54,701 nt of DNA from an uncultured bacterium (GTDB lineage Bacteria; Armatimonadota; UBA5829). Below are positions 44,273-53,600 of the stretch, piece after piece (the stretch's first letter is position 1; each line of letters begins with the position of its first letter). A program made the position numbers and the translations under genes. A model generated the notes under the pieces. The model was given only the letters and a program-made list of their open reading frames with translations, ran no database searches and was not told the origin of the DNA. The DNA lies in contig CALJES010000017.1 in the NCBI GenBank assembly GCA_938074205.1, positions 1 through 54,701 on the forward strand, in the 5' to 3' direction.

Positions 44273-45682
44273 ATGAGAAACTACAGAGCCTTAACATTTA
44301 TCCTGCTCATTACAGCTTTCTTCGCCACCGGCTACGCTGCCAGAATCGCCACTATAGCGCACGAACGATCAGCCATCCGTCAGTTCAGCCCATCTCCCGT
44401 ACGAACACCCGGTGTACCGGTAGCGACAACCCACCTAGAAAGCGCAGGTAACATTGATCTTGGTCCGCTTGAGGTAATGCTGACAGTGTTGAGAAGCCTG
44501 CGAGAGCACTTTGTTGACCCCATAACACCGAGCGACGAAGGCCGCATGGCACGCGAAGCACTACGGGCAATGCTAGCATCGTTGCAAGATCCCAATACGC
44601 GCTTCCTGGATCCCGACCAACTGAAACTCGTCAGCGAGGCAATGAGAGGCCAATACCATGGGATAGGCGCATTTCTTGCCATCAAGAAGATCAAAGCAGG
44701 TAATATTCAGGAAGAACATCTGATACTAGTAACCCCCATTGACGATGGCCCGGCAGCCAAAGCCGGACTAAGGGCTGGCGACGACATTGTGGCGATCGAT
44801 GGTCGAGATGTCCTTCCCTTGGATCCCTTCCAGCGAGCCAGCGAAGTCATAAAAGAGGAAAGGAAAAAGGCTATTGACAAGGACGTCCTGCGAAAGCACA
44901 TCGAATCGGAAACAAAGCGGATAGAAGAAGGCATACCGATACTAAAAGCTGAGCGCATGTTGACAAGTGAGGATGACAAAGAGCTCGAACTTACCGTCGT
45001 CAGAAAAGGGACTCCACAACCCATCAAGGTGAAGGTCAAAACCGAGGCTTTTTTTGTCCAACCTGTGTCGTGGAAGCTTACCGATAACGACCAGCTCGGC
45101 TACATCAGACTGGGTTGCTTTACCGATCGCACGCCAGACGAACTTGAAAGTGCTGTGTATGGTCTCAAGTCAAAAGGCGCAAAAGGAATTATTCTCGACC
45201 TGCGGAACACCGCAGCCGGCAACTTGGAAACTGTACTTTCAGCTGCCAAGGTTTTCATACCAGGAAGGGTTTTTGCAATTGAGCACAAGTCGCGCAACCG
45301 AAAAGTGCCGATACGGGTTGAACAATATCCGAGGGACCGTGTTTGGAACGGTCCGATGGTCGTTCTCGTAAACTCAGGAACTGCTAGAATGGCTGAAGCT
45401 TTGGCTGTCGCTTTGAAGGACAATATCGCCGCGAAAATTGTTGGTGAACCTTCGTATGGAGACCCATCCAGCGTGACGCTTATGGAACTCCGTGATGGGT
45501 CTGGCATAGCCATGACAACGGGAAAACTTGTTCCGTTGAGGAGCCCCGACTACCATGGAAAGGGACTTCACCCTGATATCCTAGTTGCTTCGAACGCGCA
45601 GCGGGATGAACAGCTGAATGAAGCGACGAAGCTTTTGCGGTCAATGACAAGGAGCTTAGTGTCCACACAGTCTGGGACATAG
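44273..45682 (+). CDS. S41-family pseudoprotease, catalytic triad lost
   Basis: A 469-residue CtpA-like protein with an N-terminal signal/anchor (ALTFILLITAFFATGYAA), a PDZ domain (PIDDGPAAKAGLRAGDDIVAIDG) and an S41 core. A charged insertion of about 40 residues splits the PDZ domain after residue 190. Aligned without gaps to the next gene, the catalytic Ser is Arg372, the Lys is Asp397 and the Gln is Val401. It therefore cannot work as a normal S41 peptidase and may bind substrates or regulate its active neighbour. Start at 44273 puts the signal peptide first. Own promoter; 4 bases to the next gene. Confidence 0.9.
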   Translation: MRNYRALTFILLITAFFATGYAARIATIAHERSAIRQFSPSPVRTPGVPVATTHLESAGNIDLGPLEVMLTVLRSLREHFVDPITPSDEGRMAREALRAMLASLQDPNTRFLDPDQLKLVSEAMRGQYHGIGAFLAIKKIKAGNIQEEHLILVTPIDDGPAAKAGLRAGDDIVAIDGRDVLPLDPFQRASEVIKEERKKAIDKDVLRKHIESETKRIEEGIPILKAERMLTSEDDKELELTVVRKGTPQPIKVKVKTEAFFVQPVSWKLTDNDQLGYIRLGCFTDRTPDELESAVYGLKSKGAKGIILDLRNTAAGNLETVLSAAKVFIPGRVFAIEHKSRNRKVPIRVEQYPRDRVWNGPMVVLVNSGTARMAEALAVALKDNIAAKIVGEPSYGDPSSVTLMELRDGSGIAMTTGKLVPLRSPDYHGKGLHPDILVASNAQRDEQLNEATKLLRSMTRSLVSTQSGT

Positions 45683-45686
45683 AGAG

Positions 45687-47063
45687 ATGAAAAGGCTAAA
45701 TATCAACAAGCTAATACCCGCGCTTTTTCTATTGCTCTCAGCCTTCGTAGTAGGCTTTATTGCACCGGATGTGCTAGCAAGTCACGGTGATTTGCGCAGT
45801 GTAACATCTAGTCTGCAACTGCTTCCGCAACGCCTAGAAACCCTGCTAGTTCAGGCTCAGGTTGAAAAAGAAAATGAGCCGTTGCCCATTATCGAAACAT
45901 ACTCCGCAGTGTTGGAGCAACTGAAGGCAGATTACTACGGCCAGGGAAACATCGACGAGCGCAGGCTTACTTATAGCGCAATTCGCGGAATGCTAAGCGC
46001 TTTGAATGACCCCTTTACCCGTTTCTTGGACCCCGATGAATACAAGAGTATGCGCGAGGAGAATGAGGGCAACTTCACCGGAATAGGAGCTCAGCTGGAC
46101 ACGAATAAGAACGGCGAGGTTTATGTTAAAGAGCCTCTGCCCGACACGCCTGCCATGCGCGCTGGCGTAAAAGCCAATGACGTCATCGTTAGTGTCGACG
46201 ACAAACCAATCAAGAATCTGGACATTGAACAAGTCGTCAAAATGATTCGGGGGCCTGCCGGGACCAAGGTCAAGTTGGGAATTAGGCGAACAGGAGTGCC
46301 CAGGATTATCTATAAGGTCATAACGCGGCAAGTGGTGCAGTTTCGAATGGTCAAGTATCAAATGCTGGACAGCAAAGACGGTATCGGCTACATTCGGCTT
46401 TATCAGTTCAATGAGCAGTGCGATACGCAGTTTGACCAGGCTTTGACGCAACTGGAGAAACAAAATCTGAAGGGCCTGATACTGGACCTCAGGGGTAATC
46501 CGGGAGGACTTCTCCAAGCTGCCGTAGACATTGGCAGCAGGTTCATCCCCAGCGGACCTGTTGTCGTGATTCAAGAGCGCGGCGGGCAAAAGAACCCAAT
46601 TTACGTAAAGGAAGAGAAGCACAACCACAAGAGGTATCCATTGGTAGTGCTGGTGGACAAGCACAGTGCAAGCGCCTCCGAAATCGTATCCGGCGCGATA
46701 AAAGACACCGGCGTTGGAACTCTCGTCGGCACCAGAACTTTTGGCAAAGGTCGAGTTCAAACCATAATGCCTTTGCAGGACGGCTCTGCCGTAGCTATTA
46801 CCACAGCAAAGTACCTCACGCCTAACGGAACTGACATTCACAAGAAGGGCATAGAGCCTGACGTTAAGGTGGAACCCCCCGACACATTCGAAGTAGGCGA
46901 CCTGAAGACCGATGTGCAGCTAGCCAGGAGCATCCAGGTTTTGAAGGTGAAGATGGGCTTGCTGCCAAATAGCGTACTTGACGAGTTGAAAAAAGCCGCC
47001 CAAGCGGGTTCAACTCAGAGCAGTTCGACCACCAGTTCAGAGCGAGCTGCAAAGCCTAACTAA
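45687..47063 (+). CDS. C-terminal processing peptidase, CtpA-like
   Basis: A 458-residue active S41 peptidase. Signal/anchor NKLIPALFLLLSAFVVGFIAPDVLA; PDZ domain (GIGAQLD ... AGVKANDVIVSVDDKPI); catalytic Ser329 in HSASASE, Lys354 and Gln358 in TFGKGRVQ. The 25- and 4-residue spacings match Bacillus CtpB. It cleaves C-termini of envelope proteins in the periplasm. The tail is Ser/Thr/Gln-rich. Its stop codon lies inside the first copy of a 33-bp direct repeat. Confidence 0.94.
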   Translation: MKRLNINKLIPALFLLLSAFVVGFIAPDVLASHGDLRSVTSSLQLLPQRLETLLVQAQVEKENEPLPIIETYSAVLEQLKADYYGQGNIDERRLTYSAIRGMLSALNDPFTRFLDPDEYKSMREENEGNFTGIGAQLDTNKNGEVYVKEPLPDTPAMRAGVKANDVIVSVDDKPIKNLDIEQVVKMIRGPAGTKVKLGIRRTGVPRIIYKVITRQVVQFRMVKYQMLDSKDGIGYIRLYQFNEQCDTQFDQALTQLEKQNLKGLILDLRGNPGGLLQAAVDIGSRFIPSGPVVVIQERGGQKNPIYVKEEKHNHKRYPLVVLVDKHSASASEIVSGAIKDTGVGTLVGTRTFGKGRVQTIMPLQDGSAVAITTAKYLTPNGTDIHKKGIEPDVKVEPPDTFEVGDLKTDVQLARSIQVLKVKMGLLPNSVLDELKKAAQAGSTQSSSTTSSERAAKPN

Positions 47064-47144
47064 ATAAGTCGACAACCAGGAACTCGATGCTGAACTAAAA
47101 GAGTTCCTGGAAGCTGCAAAGCCTAACTAAATAAGTCGACAACC
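47045..47144. repeat. 33-bp direct repeats flanking a hairpin
   Basis: Identical 33-bp copies, beginning AGCTGCAAAGCC and ending GTCGACAACC, at 47045-47077 and 47112-47144. Between them CCAGGAACTC (47076-47085) pairs with GAGTTCCTGG (47101-47110). The first copy holds the last codons and stop of the ctpA-like gene; the second is non-coding. It looks like a recent duplication or a small palindromic insertion. The hairpin may weaken read-through to the deacetylase gene. Confidence 0.9.
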
Positions 47145-47151
47145 CCCTCCT

Positions 47152-48129
47152 ATGACTCCGAAGAAAAAGGCCAGACTTAAGAGCGCTGAGTCGATTCTTC
47201 CCTTGGTAATACTGACCGCTGCGATCATTATCGGCGTGGCAGCTGGAAATTACCTGGGTAGAATGGATTCCGAACACTTTAAATCCAGATCTGTCAGAAG
47301 CATCTCAGGTAAAAATCGGGACTACCGAACTCCAACTGTGAACGAACGCCAGGAAGAGCGGGCAGCAACCGCAAATCGCCGGGCCGAGCAACGCAGCGTG
47401 AATCAGGAGCCGCATCGTGCTAGTGATAGACTTTTACATGGCAGCCTCCACGCGTCGAAACCAGACAAGCCGGCCACCCAACGTCCTGGTCTGGTATCCG
47501 CGCCGCACAAATCTGTCGACCAGCCAAGCAGGGAGCCATCACGCCACGACGGAGCGAATCTTGTCGCACTTACCTTCGATGCTGGAGCGTCAAGTGCGCC
47601 GACGCCGAGTCTGCTGGACACACTAAAATCAGCGGGGCTGCGAGTCACCTTCTTTTTAACAGGCAAATGGTGCGAACGAAACCGATTCCTTGTTAGTAGG
47701 ATAGTAGACGAAGGTCACGAGGTAGCCAATCATACCTATTCGCATCCTGACTTGCGTAAGCTAACTGACCAAGAGATCCGATATGAACTTGCGAAGACAG
47801 ACGAGATAGTTCAAAAGATAACCGGCCAGCACTGCGCGCCTTATTTTCGACCACCATATGGAGCCCGTGACAAACGCGTGATCGAAGCCGCTCGAGAAGC
47901 AGGCTACACCTGTGTGTATTGGTCGCTCGACACCTGGGACGCTTTCAAACGCGGCATAACGGCGGACGAAATCAAACAGCGGGTGATCAGTAAGGTGAAG
48001 CCAGGAGACATCGTTCTCATGCATTGCGGCAGTTGGGCTACCGCAGAAGCCTTGCCTGCTATTATACGCGAACTCGAGTCTCGTGACTTTAGAATAGTGC
48101 CTGTCTCAGAGTTGATCGCACCACCATAA
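47152..48129 (+). CDS. Polysaccharide deacetylase (NodB/CE4)
   Basis: A 325-residue membrane-anchored deacetylase. A single N-terminal helix (ILPLVILTAAIIIGVAAG) and a disordered, charged linker (residues 35-135) precede the NodB domain. Motif 1 is LTFDAGA (the second Asp is Ala, as in a known subgroup), motif 2 NHTYSHPD with both metal His, motif 3 RPPYGARD, motif 4 SLDTWDA, motif 5 VLMHCG. It removes N-acetyl groups from a cell-wall or surface polysaccharide. No ribosome site is seen before the ATG. Third gene of the S41 operon. Confidence 0.9.
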   Translation: MTPKKKARLKSAESILPLVILTAAIIIGVAAGNYLGRMDSEHFKSRSVRSISGKNRDYRTPTVNERQEERAATANRRAEQRSVNQEPHRASDRLLHGSLHASKPDKPATQRPGLVSAPHKSVDQPSREPSRHDGANLVALTFDAGASSAPTPSLLDTLKSAGLRVTFFLTGKWCERNRFLVSRIVDEGHEVANHTYSHPDLRKLTDQEIRYELAKTDEIVQKITGQHCAPYFRPPYGARDKRVIEAAREAGYTCVYWSLDTWDAFKRGITADEIKQRVISKVKPGDIVLMHCGSWATAEALPAIIRELESRDFRIVPVSELIAPP

Positions 48130-48170
48130 TAGACTGGCCTGATTCTACCAATCTGAAATGCGTAAGCCAA

Positions 48171-49844
48171 CTAACGAGGAACCGGCTGCCAGTCATCTGG
48201 AGAAGCCACTAGCACAGTGTACGCAAAATACTCGTCGCCGCTATACGGGGGAGGCTTGGGATCAACAAACTCAACTGAAAGCACACCTGTAGCGATGACA
48301 TAGTCGCCGACTTGCACGCCGTAGCTACTTCCCGGCAGCTTTATCCTGAGCCCTTTCGGAATCGTAGCGCGCGCTGGCAACTGATTTACTATTCCCGCAC
48401 CGTCATCTATTATGGCGGTTGCATTCCACCACGGCAGCGAGCTGTCTACCCAAACGACCTGACCAAAGACTCGTACACGCATGCCGACATTAGATAGGCC
48501 GCTGCTCTGAAATAGAGATGGCTGTACAGCTGTATCGACCCCGCCTACATCTTTGGTAGATATGGCGAGCGGACCAGGCAATGGCGCATCACTGGCTGAA
48601 ATTACCCAATCAACCGCAGCAACATGTGCCTCCAGATTGTGATTGACTACTGACCCGATTACTGTCACCTTATCCCCGGTCTGAGGAATCTGTGCACTTG
48701 CAGCATTAAATAGTACCGCGATACCTGCCGTCCTGTTTGGCTCCAGCACGTAAGCCTTATAATACGACCCGTCTAAAGACACTATGATGGGCTCCGCTGA
48801 CACGAACGTGACCAGCTTATCTTCAAGCACGACACCAAAGTCGCCAAGTGAGGATTTGAGCTCACCTATACTAATTGGCATGGGTGACGTTAAAGTCGCG
48901 TGATCTACAGCAACCACATGCCATTCGAGCTCCCAGCGCTGCCGTACGTCGATAAAAACTGTGATTACACCCCGGTTCCCAGCTACAGCCGACACGCTAG
49001 CCAATAACCACCTGGCGTCATTTGTCTGAGGAAAGCCCGTCCACCACTTGATTGAAGGTGAATTGGGATCGATTCCACCTTCGGGATCAATGCCCACACG
49101 AACTTTAGTGTCCCAGGGTATTCCGCCTCGGTTGAAAGCGACATAGCGAACTGAAAACACGCATCGTTCGCCTGGCGGCCAAAGTACTCGTTGGAAAACA
49201 CCTCCATTCTTGCAGCCCCAATTCGCTGCTGCACCCAGAAAATACAAACCGTCAAATGCCTTGATGCCACCAAACCATGCAGTGCATGACGTTGAACATG
49301 GACCTACTATGCCATCTATCGGGTTATAACCTATGGTTTCGTCGCCAGTTGTATACAGAACCCACGGGTACAATTTGCGAGTAGAATCCATTCCGTGTTC
49401 ATCGAAGCCACCATTAATTAGCGCCGGTGAAGGGGGCGGTAGAGTGAAAAACGTGCAGTCGGAGGAACACAAGCGAGGATACCCGAGGCCAGTACTGCCA
49501 CACACTCGGAAGTGATAAAGCCTATTCTCCTCCAACCCAGACAGCACCACTTTGTGTCGCTCGACAAGCCTTGGGTCTTCAAGCGTTTCCTTGCCATACG
49601 AGGCTGTCGTACCGTATTGGACTTTTGACGTAGTCGGAACGTTAGTCACCCACCGAATGACCATCTCACCAGTCGGTGTGGGGCTTGCGCATATTTGCGA
49701 AAACTGGATATAACCTTCCTGAAACCTAGATGAGTTTGTCAACCGAACTCCGTCGGTTTGAGGCTGAACTTGTAAGGCGGCCCCCGGCACGCTCAGCCTA
49801 GCAAACACAATGCAAACCCCCACTAGTGCGAATAAGGACCTCAT
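48171..49844 (-). CDS. Secreted protein, Fn3-like plus two OB-like modules
   Basis: A 557-residue exported protein. Signal peptide MRSLFALVGVCIVFARLSVPGAA. Residues 42-135 look like the fibronectin III-like N-domain of purple acid phosphatases (GEMVIRWVTNVPTTSKVQYG, VVLSGLEENRLYHFRV). A Trp-rich beta-sandwich follows (about 140-320). Two tandem OB-like modules end it: SIGELKSSLGDFGVVLEDKLVTFV and ISTKDVGGVDTA ... GLSNVGMRVRVFGQVVWVD ... IDDGAG. No enzyme motif seen. AAGGG lies 8 bases before the ATG at 49844. Surface binding is a guess. Confidence 0.85.
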   Translation of the reverse strand: MRSLFALVGVCIVFARLSVPGAALQVQPQTDGVRLTNSSRFQEGYIQFSQICASPTPTGEMVIRWVTNVPTTSKVQYGTTASYGKETLEDPRLVERHKVVLSGLEENRLYHFRVCGSTGLGYPRLCSSDCTFFTLPPPSPALINGGFDEHGMDSTRKLYPWVLYTTGDETIGYNPIDGIVGPCSTSCTAWFGGIKAFDGLYFLGAAANWGCKNGGVFQRVLWPPGERCVFSVRYVAFNRGGIPWDTKVRVGIDPEGGIDPNSPSIKWWTGFPQTNDARWLLASVSAVAGNRGVITVFIDVRQRWELEWHVVAVDHATLTSPMPISIGELKSSLGDFGVVLEDKLVTFVSAEPIIVSLDGSYYKAYVLEPNRTAGIAVLFNAASAQIPQTGDKVTVIGSVVNHNLEAHVAAVDWVISASDAPLPGPLAISTKDVGGVDTAVQPSLFQSSGLSNVGMRVRVFGQVVWVDSSLPWWNATAIIDDGAGIVNQLPARATIPKGLRIKLPGSSYGVQVGDYVIATGVLSVEFVDPKPPPYSGDEYFAYTVLVASPDDWQPVPR

Positions 49845-49879
49845 AACCGCCACCCTTTAAGCGACGACATAAATAGTAC

Positions 49880-49905
49880 GCGGCACGCGATACCTCGCGT
49901 GCCGC
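49880..49905 (-). terminator. Terminator-like hairpin after the 151-residue protein gene
   Basis: GCGGCACGCG (49880-49889) pairs perfectly with CGCGTGCCGC (49896-49905), loop 6. On the minus strand it is followed by GTACTATTTATG, only moderately T-rich. It lies between the stop at 49971 and the next start at 49844. Confidence 0.55.
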
Positions 49906-49970
49906 CCGCCGATGAATTAATCGACCCACCCATATTAGTTCTGTATACGCCAGTGTGCTTGAGAAAGCTA

Positions 49971-50426
49971 CTACGATCCTGGAGGCGCTATTACAGTTAT
50001 ATCGTCCTGCCGCCGCGGTCTCAGATTAGGATGTATCTTGCCTGCCGGATTTCGCCACGTGCTGCAAATACAAGTCACTGCTACGTATGAACCAACCGGC
50101 GGCGGCTCGATTGTATTCCCCGGCGCCAGATTATCGTAACTAACTCTCAAACCAATATGCCCTGAGCCATCATCACGATTGGCTCCGTCATTTATGTAGA
50201 AGATCTTGTTGGCGGTATCGACGAAAGTCACCTTACCCCAAGTTCGTATCAGAAGACCTATGTTGTTCAGACCCGTGCCACCTTCCACTCCGGGCGTATA
50301 CTCATTCAATGCGCCGCCACCTACATCCTTGTTGGATAGCGCGATAGGCGCCGGACCGTCAGCCATGGCACACGTTATCAGCATTGCCAGCACCAAAGCA
50401 CCACTTGCGATCGTCGGCACTTTCAT
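49971..50426 (-). CDS. Small secreted OB-like module protein
   Basis: A 151-residue exported protein: signal peptide MKVPTIASGALVLAMLITCAMA, then one module. The module reads ALSNKDVGGGALNEY ... GLNNIGLLIRTWGKVTFVDTANKIFYINDGA ... VGSYVAVTCICS, predicted all-beta and OB-like. It is a single-module relative of the flanking larger proteins. GAGGTGA precedes the ATG, and a good promoter lies upstream. Role unknown; one Cys pair (CIC) near residue 120. Confidence 0.85.
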   Translation of the reverse strand: MKVPTIASGALVLAMLITCAMADGPAPIALSNKDVGGGALNEYTPGVEGGTGLNNIGLLIRTWGKVTFVDTANKIFYINDGANRDDGSGHIGLRVSYDNLAPGNTIEPPPVGSYVAVTCICSTWRNPAGKIHPNLRPRRQDDITVIAPPGS

Positions 50427-50509
50427 TTTCTCACCTCTTTGCTAATTCATCTAGCCCAAGCGACTTGTTATGCCGAGCATCGATTAGTCGGCGTAAAATT
50501 TCTAATTGC

Positions 50510-50538
50510 TTTATACCTTATAATCCAGCCGTTGACAA
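50510..50538 (-). promoter_or_regulatory. Sigma-70 promoter of the small module protein
   Basis: On the minus strand TTGTCA (50533-50538), 17 bases, TATAAA (50510-50515); five of six match in each box. Confidence 0.7.
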
Positions 50539-50557
50539 GACCCAAAATGATACAAAC

Positions 50558-50597
50558 TCGGGGTGCCCCGGTTTTTTTGTACCCGAGACACCCCCAT
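50558..50597. terminator. Terminator region after the 1217-residue protein gene
   Basis: CGGG/CCCG (50559-50562 with 50567-50570) form a tight hairpin followed by GTTTTTTTG on the plus strand. A longer alternative, CTCGGG pairing with CCCGAG, spans the T run. On the minus strand the hairpin is followed by AGTTTGT. It probably ends the minus-strand gene that stops at 50620. Confidence 0.45.
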
Positions 50598-50619
50598 CAC
50601 TAACTAAGCTGGTTGACTA

Positions 50620-53600
50620 CTATGGGCTTACCCACTCGAGCTGATCAAGCCCGCCGCCGCCGGTACCAGGCACGCATCGCATGTGGAGCATGCGGATTCG
50701 ACCGGTCCCGGAGACGTACTTGTTACTAGAAATTCCGGTTACAACGGCTATTTTACCGATGTCGCTTGGGTCGCGCGGCCAGTTCTCGAACCAGTTGAAG
50801 AGCCGCACGCACTTGACACCGGTCATTCTGGTGTTCGGTGGGTAGTCGGTTTCGGCGCTCACGTCGCTTACAGTGCCGCTGCCATCATCGATCCAACACC
50901 ACATATATCTGTAGCTCGGATCCCAACCGTAACCGACAATCTTCCCGGCCACTCGCACCAGCACGCCTTCGGTGTTCAAACCGGTAGCAAATACAGCCGG
51001 CGGACCAATCTGATCAATGACAGCCGGGGTTCCCTGACCGGGGCCGGGATTAGGCACATCGCTTAGCCATCCACCACCGAGCGATTTCACCGTCAGCTCC
51101 AGGAATGGTGGCAGCGAAGCGGGCGGTCCTACGGTCGGCGTCTCGGTCAATTGTAGCTCTCGAGGCTTGTCCATATAGTCGTTTTGAGAGGTACCAGTGC
51201 TGTTAAGCAGGCCCTTCATACGAGTGATTGTATCTCCAATCTGCAGACCAGGTGGTAGATACTGCGCTGTTGCTCCAGTGTAGACCTTCAACCCTGAAAC
51301 ACCGGCTTTAGGATCGCCGGTTCTGTTCATCTGCTCTACCCAGAACCACTTTCCAGCATCGTATCCTCCGATATCACCCACATCCACGTAGGTGACGACG
51401 AGAGGATTCGTCGTGCTGTCGAAGATCGCGGTGCCGTCTGTAGCTCTCTTGATTACGCCGAGCTCAGAAGCAATAGGTATCACATGCACGTCGCTGGGCT
51501 TTCCGGGTTTAAGAGAGCGTGCTCCAGGCGCATGTTGATCCAGGACGCAATACATATCTACCCGATCTCCAACCTTTGGCAGAATAATACCAGTGGTGGC
51601 CAGGGTATCGACGACACACAAAGCCTGATATCCGTCATATGGCAACTTCACCGTGAACCGCTCATTAGCCGCATCCACCGATACGACTTCAGCGTCGAGA
51701 ACTCTGTAGTAGCTATACAGAACGTTGCCGGTGAAGTAGGTGCCGCGGTCCATGGTTCTTACTGGCAACTGCGAGTTGTTGTGAGAAAGGATAACCGGAG
51801 GCATGGTCGGAGTCACAACGCCTGCCGAATAGCCACTGGCTTTGTCGTAACTGCCGATCACGACGATCCGATCGAGTTCGACAACGTCCGGATCACCAGC
51901 GCGCACATTTATCTTTACGCCCATATTGACGCCAAGGAACTTGGTATCGCCAACGAAGTAGTAACCGTTGAAGCCCTTCCTATTCTTGGCAGGATCCGCA
52001 GCCTGCCGCGTCACAACGCCCATTGCGCAAACTGTCCGGCCGCCAGGCCGATAGCCGCCTATAGACCACTTATAAACGACCTGCGTCGCGACCAAAGGCC
52101 AGACACGGCCGTTGACCCCTGTTGTAGTGCCGCCCAGGGTAACGCTGATGTTCGCCTTGGGCCAGTCGGTTTCGCCCAGGTTGTCGGGCCAACTTCCTGT
52201 TGCACCGTGAGCGTTTGCTACGTTGAATTCAGCAGGATAGGTGGCCCCAGGATATGTCTTGCCCGAGTAGACTTCGTCAGGTTGCTGGGCAGGGTAGACC
52301 ACGTTGTTTGCGCCTTCCGTCGCATCAATCACGTAGTTGCCGTCTGCGTCGGTGACTGTTTCTGTCGTCCATGTGCCATACGCATCAGTAACAGAGCACT
52401 TGACCGTGACATTCGCAGCCGGGTAGCCTGTGTAGCCTTCCGTGATGCGACCGGAGATCTTTCCGCCAGTGACGTATATCTGTAGCGACCCTTCCTGCAC
52501 GGGGACCTGCGGGTAGTGCACATCAAACATGTAAACTTTTACCGTATGCCAACCCGCAGCTGAACCTCTCGCCACAGTAGCGTCGTTCCAGTAAGTGTTT
52601 TGATATCCGTCGCGTCCGCGCAGCGTCATAGCCCAACCGCTATTCGGATCTCCCACGGTTCCCCAACCCAGGCTCGGGCAATGAATCTTGACCGAGGCAA
52701 TGTCGTTCACGGTCGGCGTGTTGTTACGGTCTTCAGCCACCACGGTAATCCGCGTGGTGGTATTGCCGTCAGCAATGATTGGGTTGGAAACAGATTCCCC
52801 AACGGTTACCGAACCAGAAACGAATACAGGGATATACTCACCTGGCCAGTAGACCTCCATTCGGCTCGTCGTACTGTGGGAAGTCGGTACCCCAAGCGGC
52901 TCCTCATAAAGGCCAAAGAAAGCCGCCGAGACTCCTATGATCGTGGTCTGACCACCGGTTAGAACGACATTCCCGGCTGGGTCGGCTTTAACAAAATACG
53001 GCCACTTGTTGCCGGAATAGTTCGTGGCCAAGCCGTAGGTTTTGAACGACGAAGGTGGGTTGTTATAAGGGTCTATATTTGCCATTTCCGCAAGCGGAAA
53101 CTTGTAAACCTTCTGGTGCGGAACGTCGGTATCGCGCGGATCAGTATAGTTGTACTGTTCGTCGTTCGGCCCGGTCGGCATACCCGATATGCGGGCGATC
53201 CAAACATCTCCGTTGTAGATATCTATGCCCGTTGCGCGACTGTACTGCGGGTAGCGTATCGAAGTCGCCTGCCATGGGGTCATCTGATCGGTGTCCCACA
53301 CGGAGATCTCCCCGGTCTCTGGGTATATCCCGCCGCCCACAGCCCCCGCGACGTAGAGGTAGTTACCAACGAAGCAGCATCCTAAAAACGTGTCGTCTAT
53401 TGCAGGGCCATATGCCAGTGGCGATCTGATATCCGGCGGAGCCGGTGTAGCACCCTTACCGTATGCAAGTCGGCTGTTGGTAGATGGCGGCGCACTGGGT
53501 GAAAAATAGGTTTCAGCGATGCGGAAAGTATCGCCCTTGCCGATCACAGCAATGTCACGGCCTTGCTGGCACGTTTTTGTGGCGGTCTGCACCCATTGCG

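Noticed and set aside
45993-46841. A 282-codon minus-strand frame
   Set aside because: Antisense to the active S41 peptidase, whose motifs are intact in this region.
47152-48129. Deacetylase considered inactive because motif 1 is TFDAG instead of TFDDG
   Set aside because: The two metal His, the motif 3 Arg and the final His are present, and a TFDAG subgroup is common, so loss of activity is not supported.
51484-52485. A 333-codon open frame on the plus strand
   Set aside because: It lies wholly antisense to the giant secreted protein gene, has no signal or domain, and the minus-strand gene has clear domains throughout.
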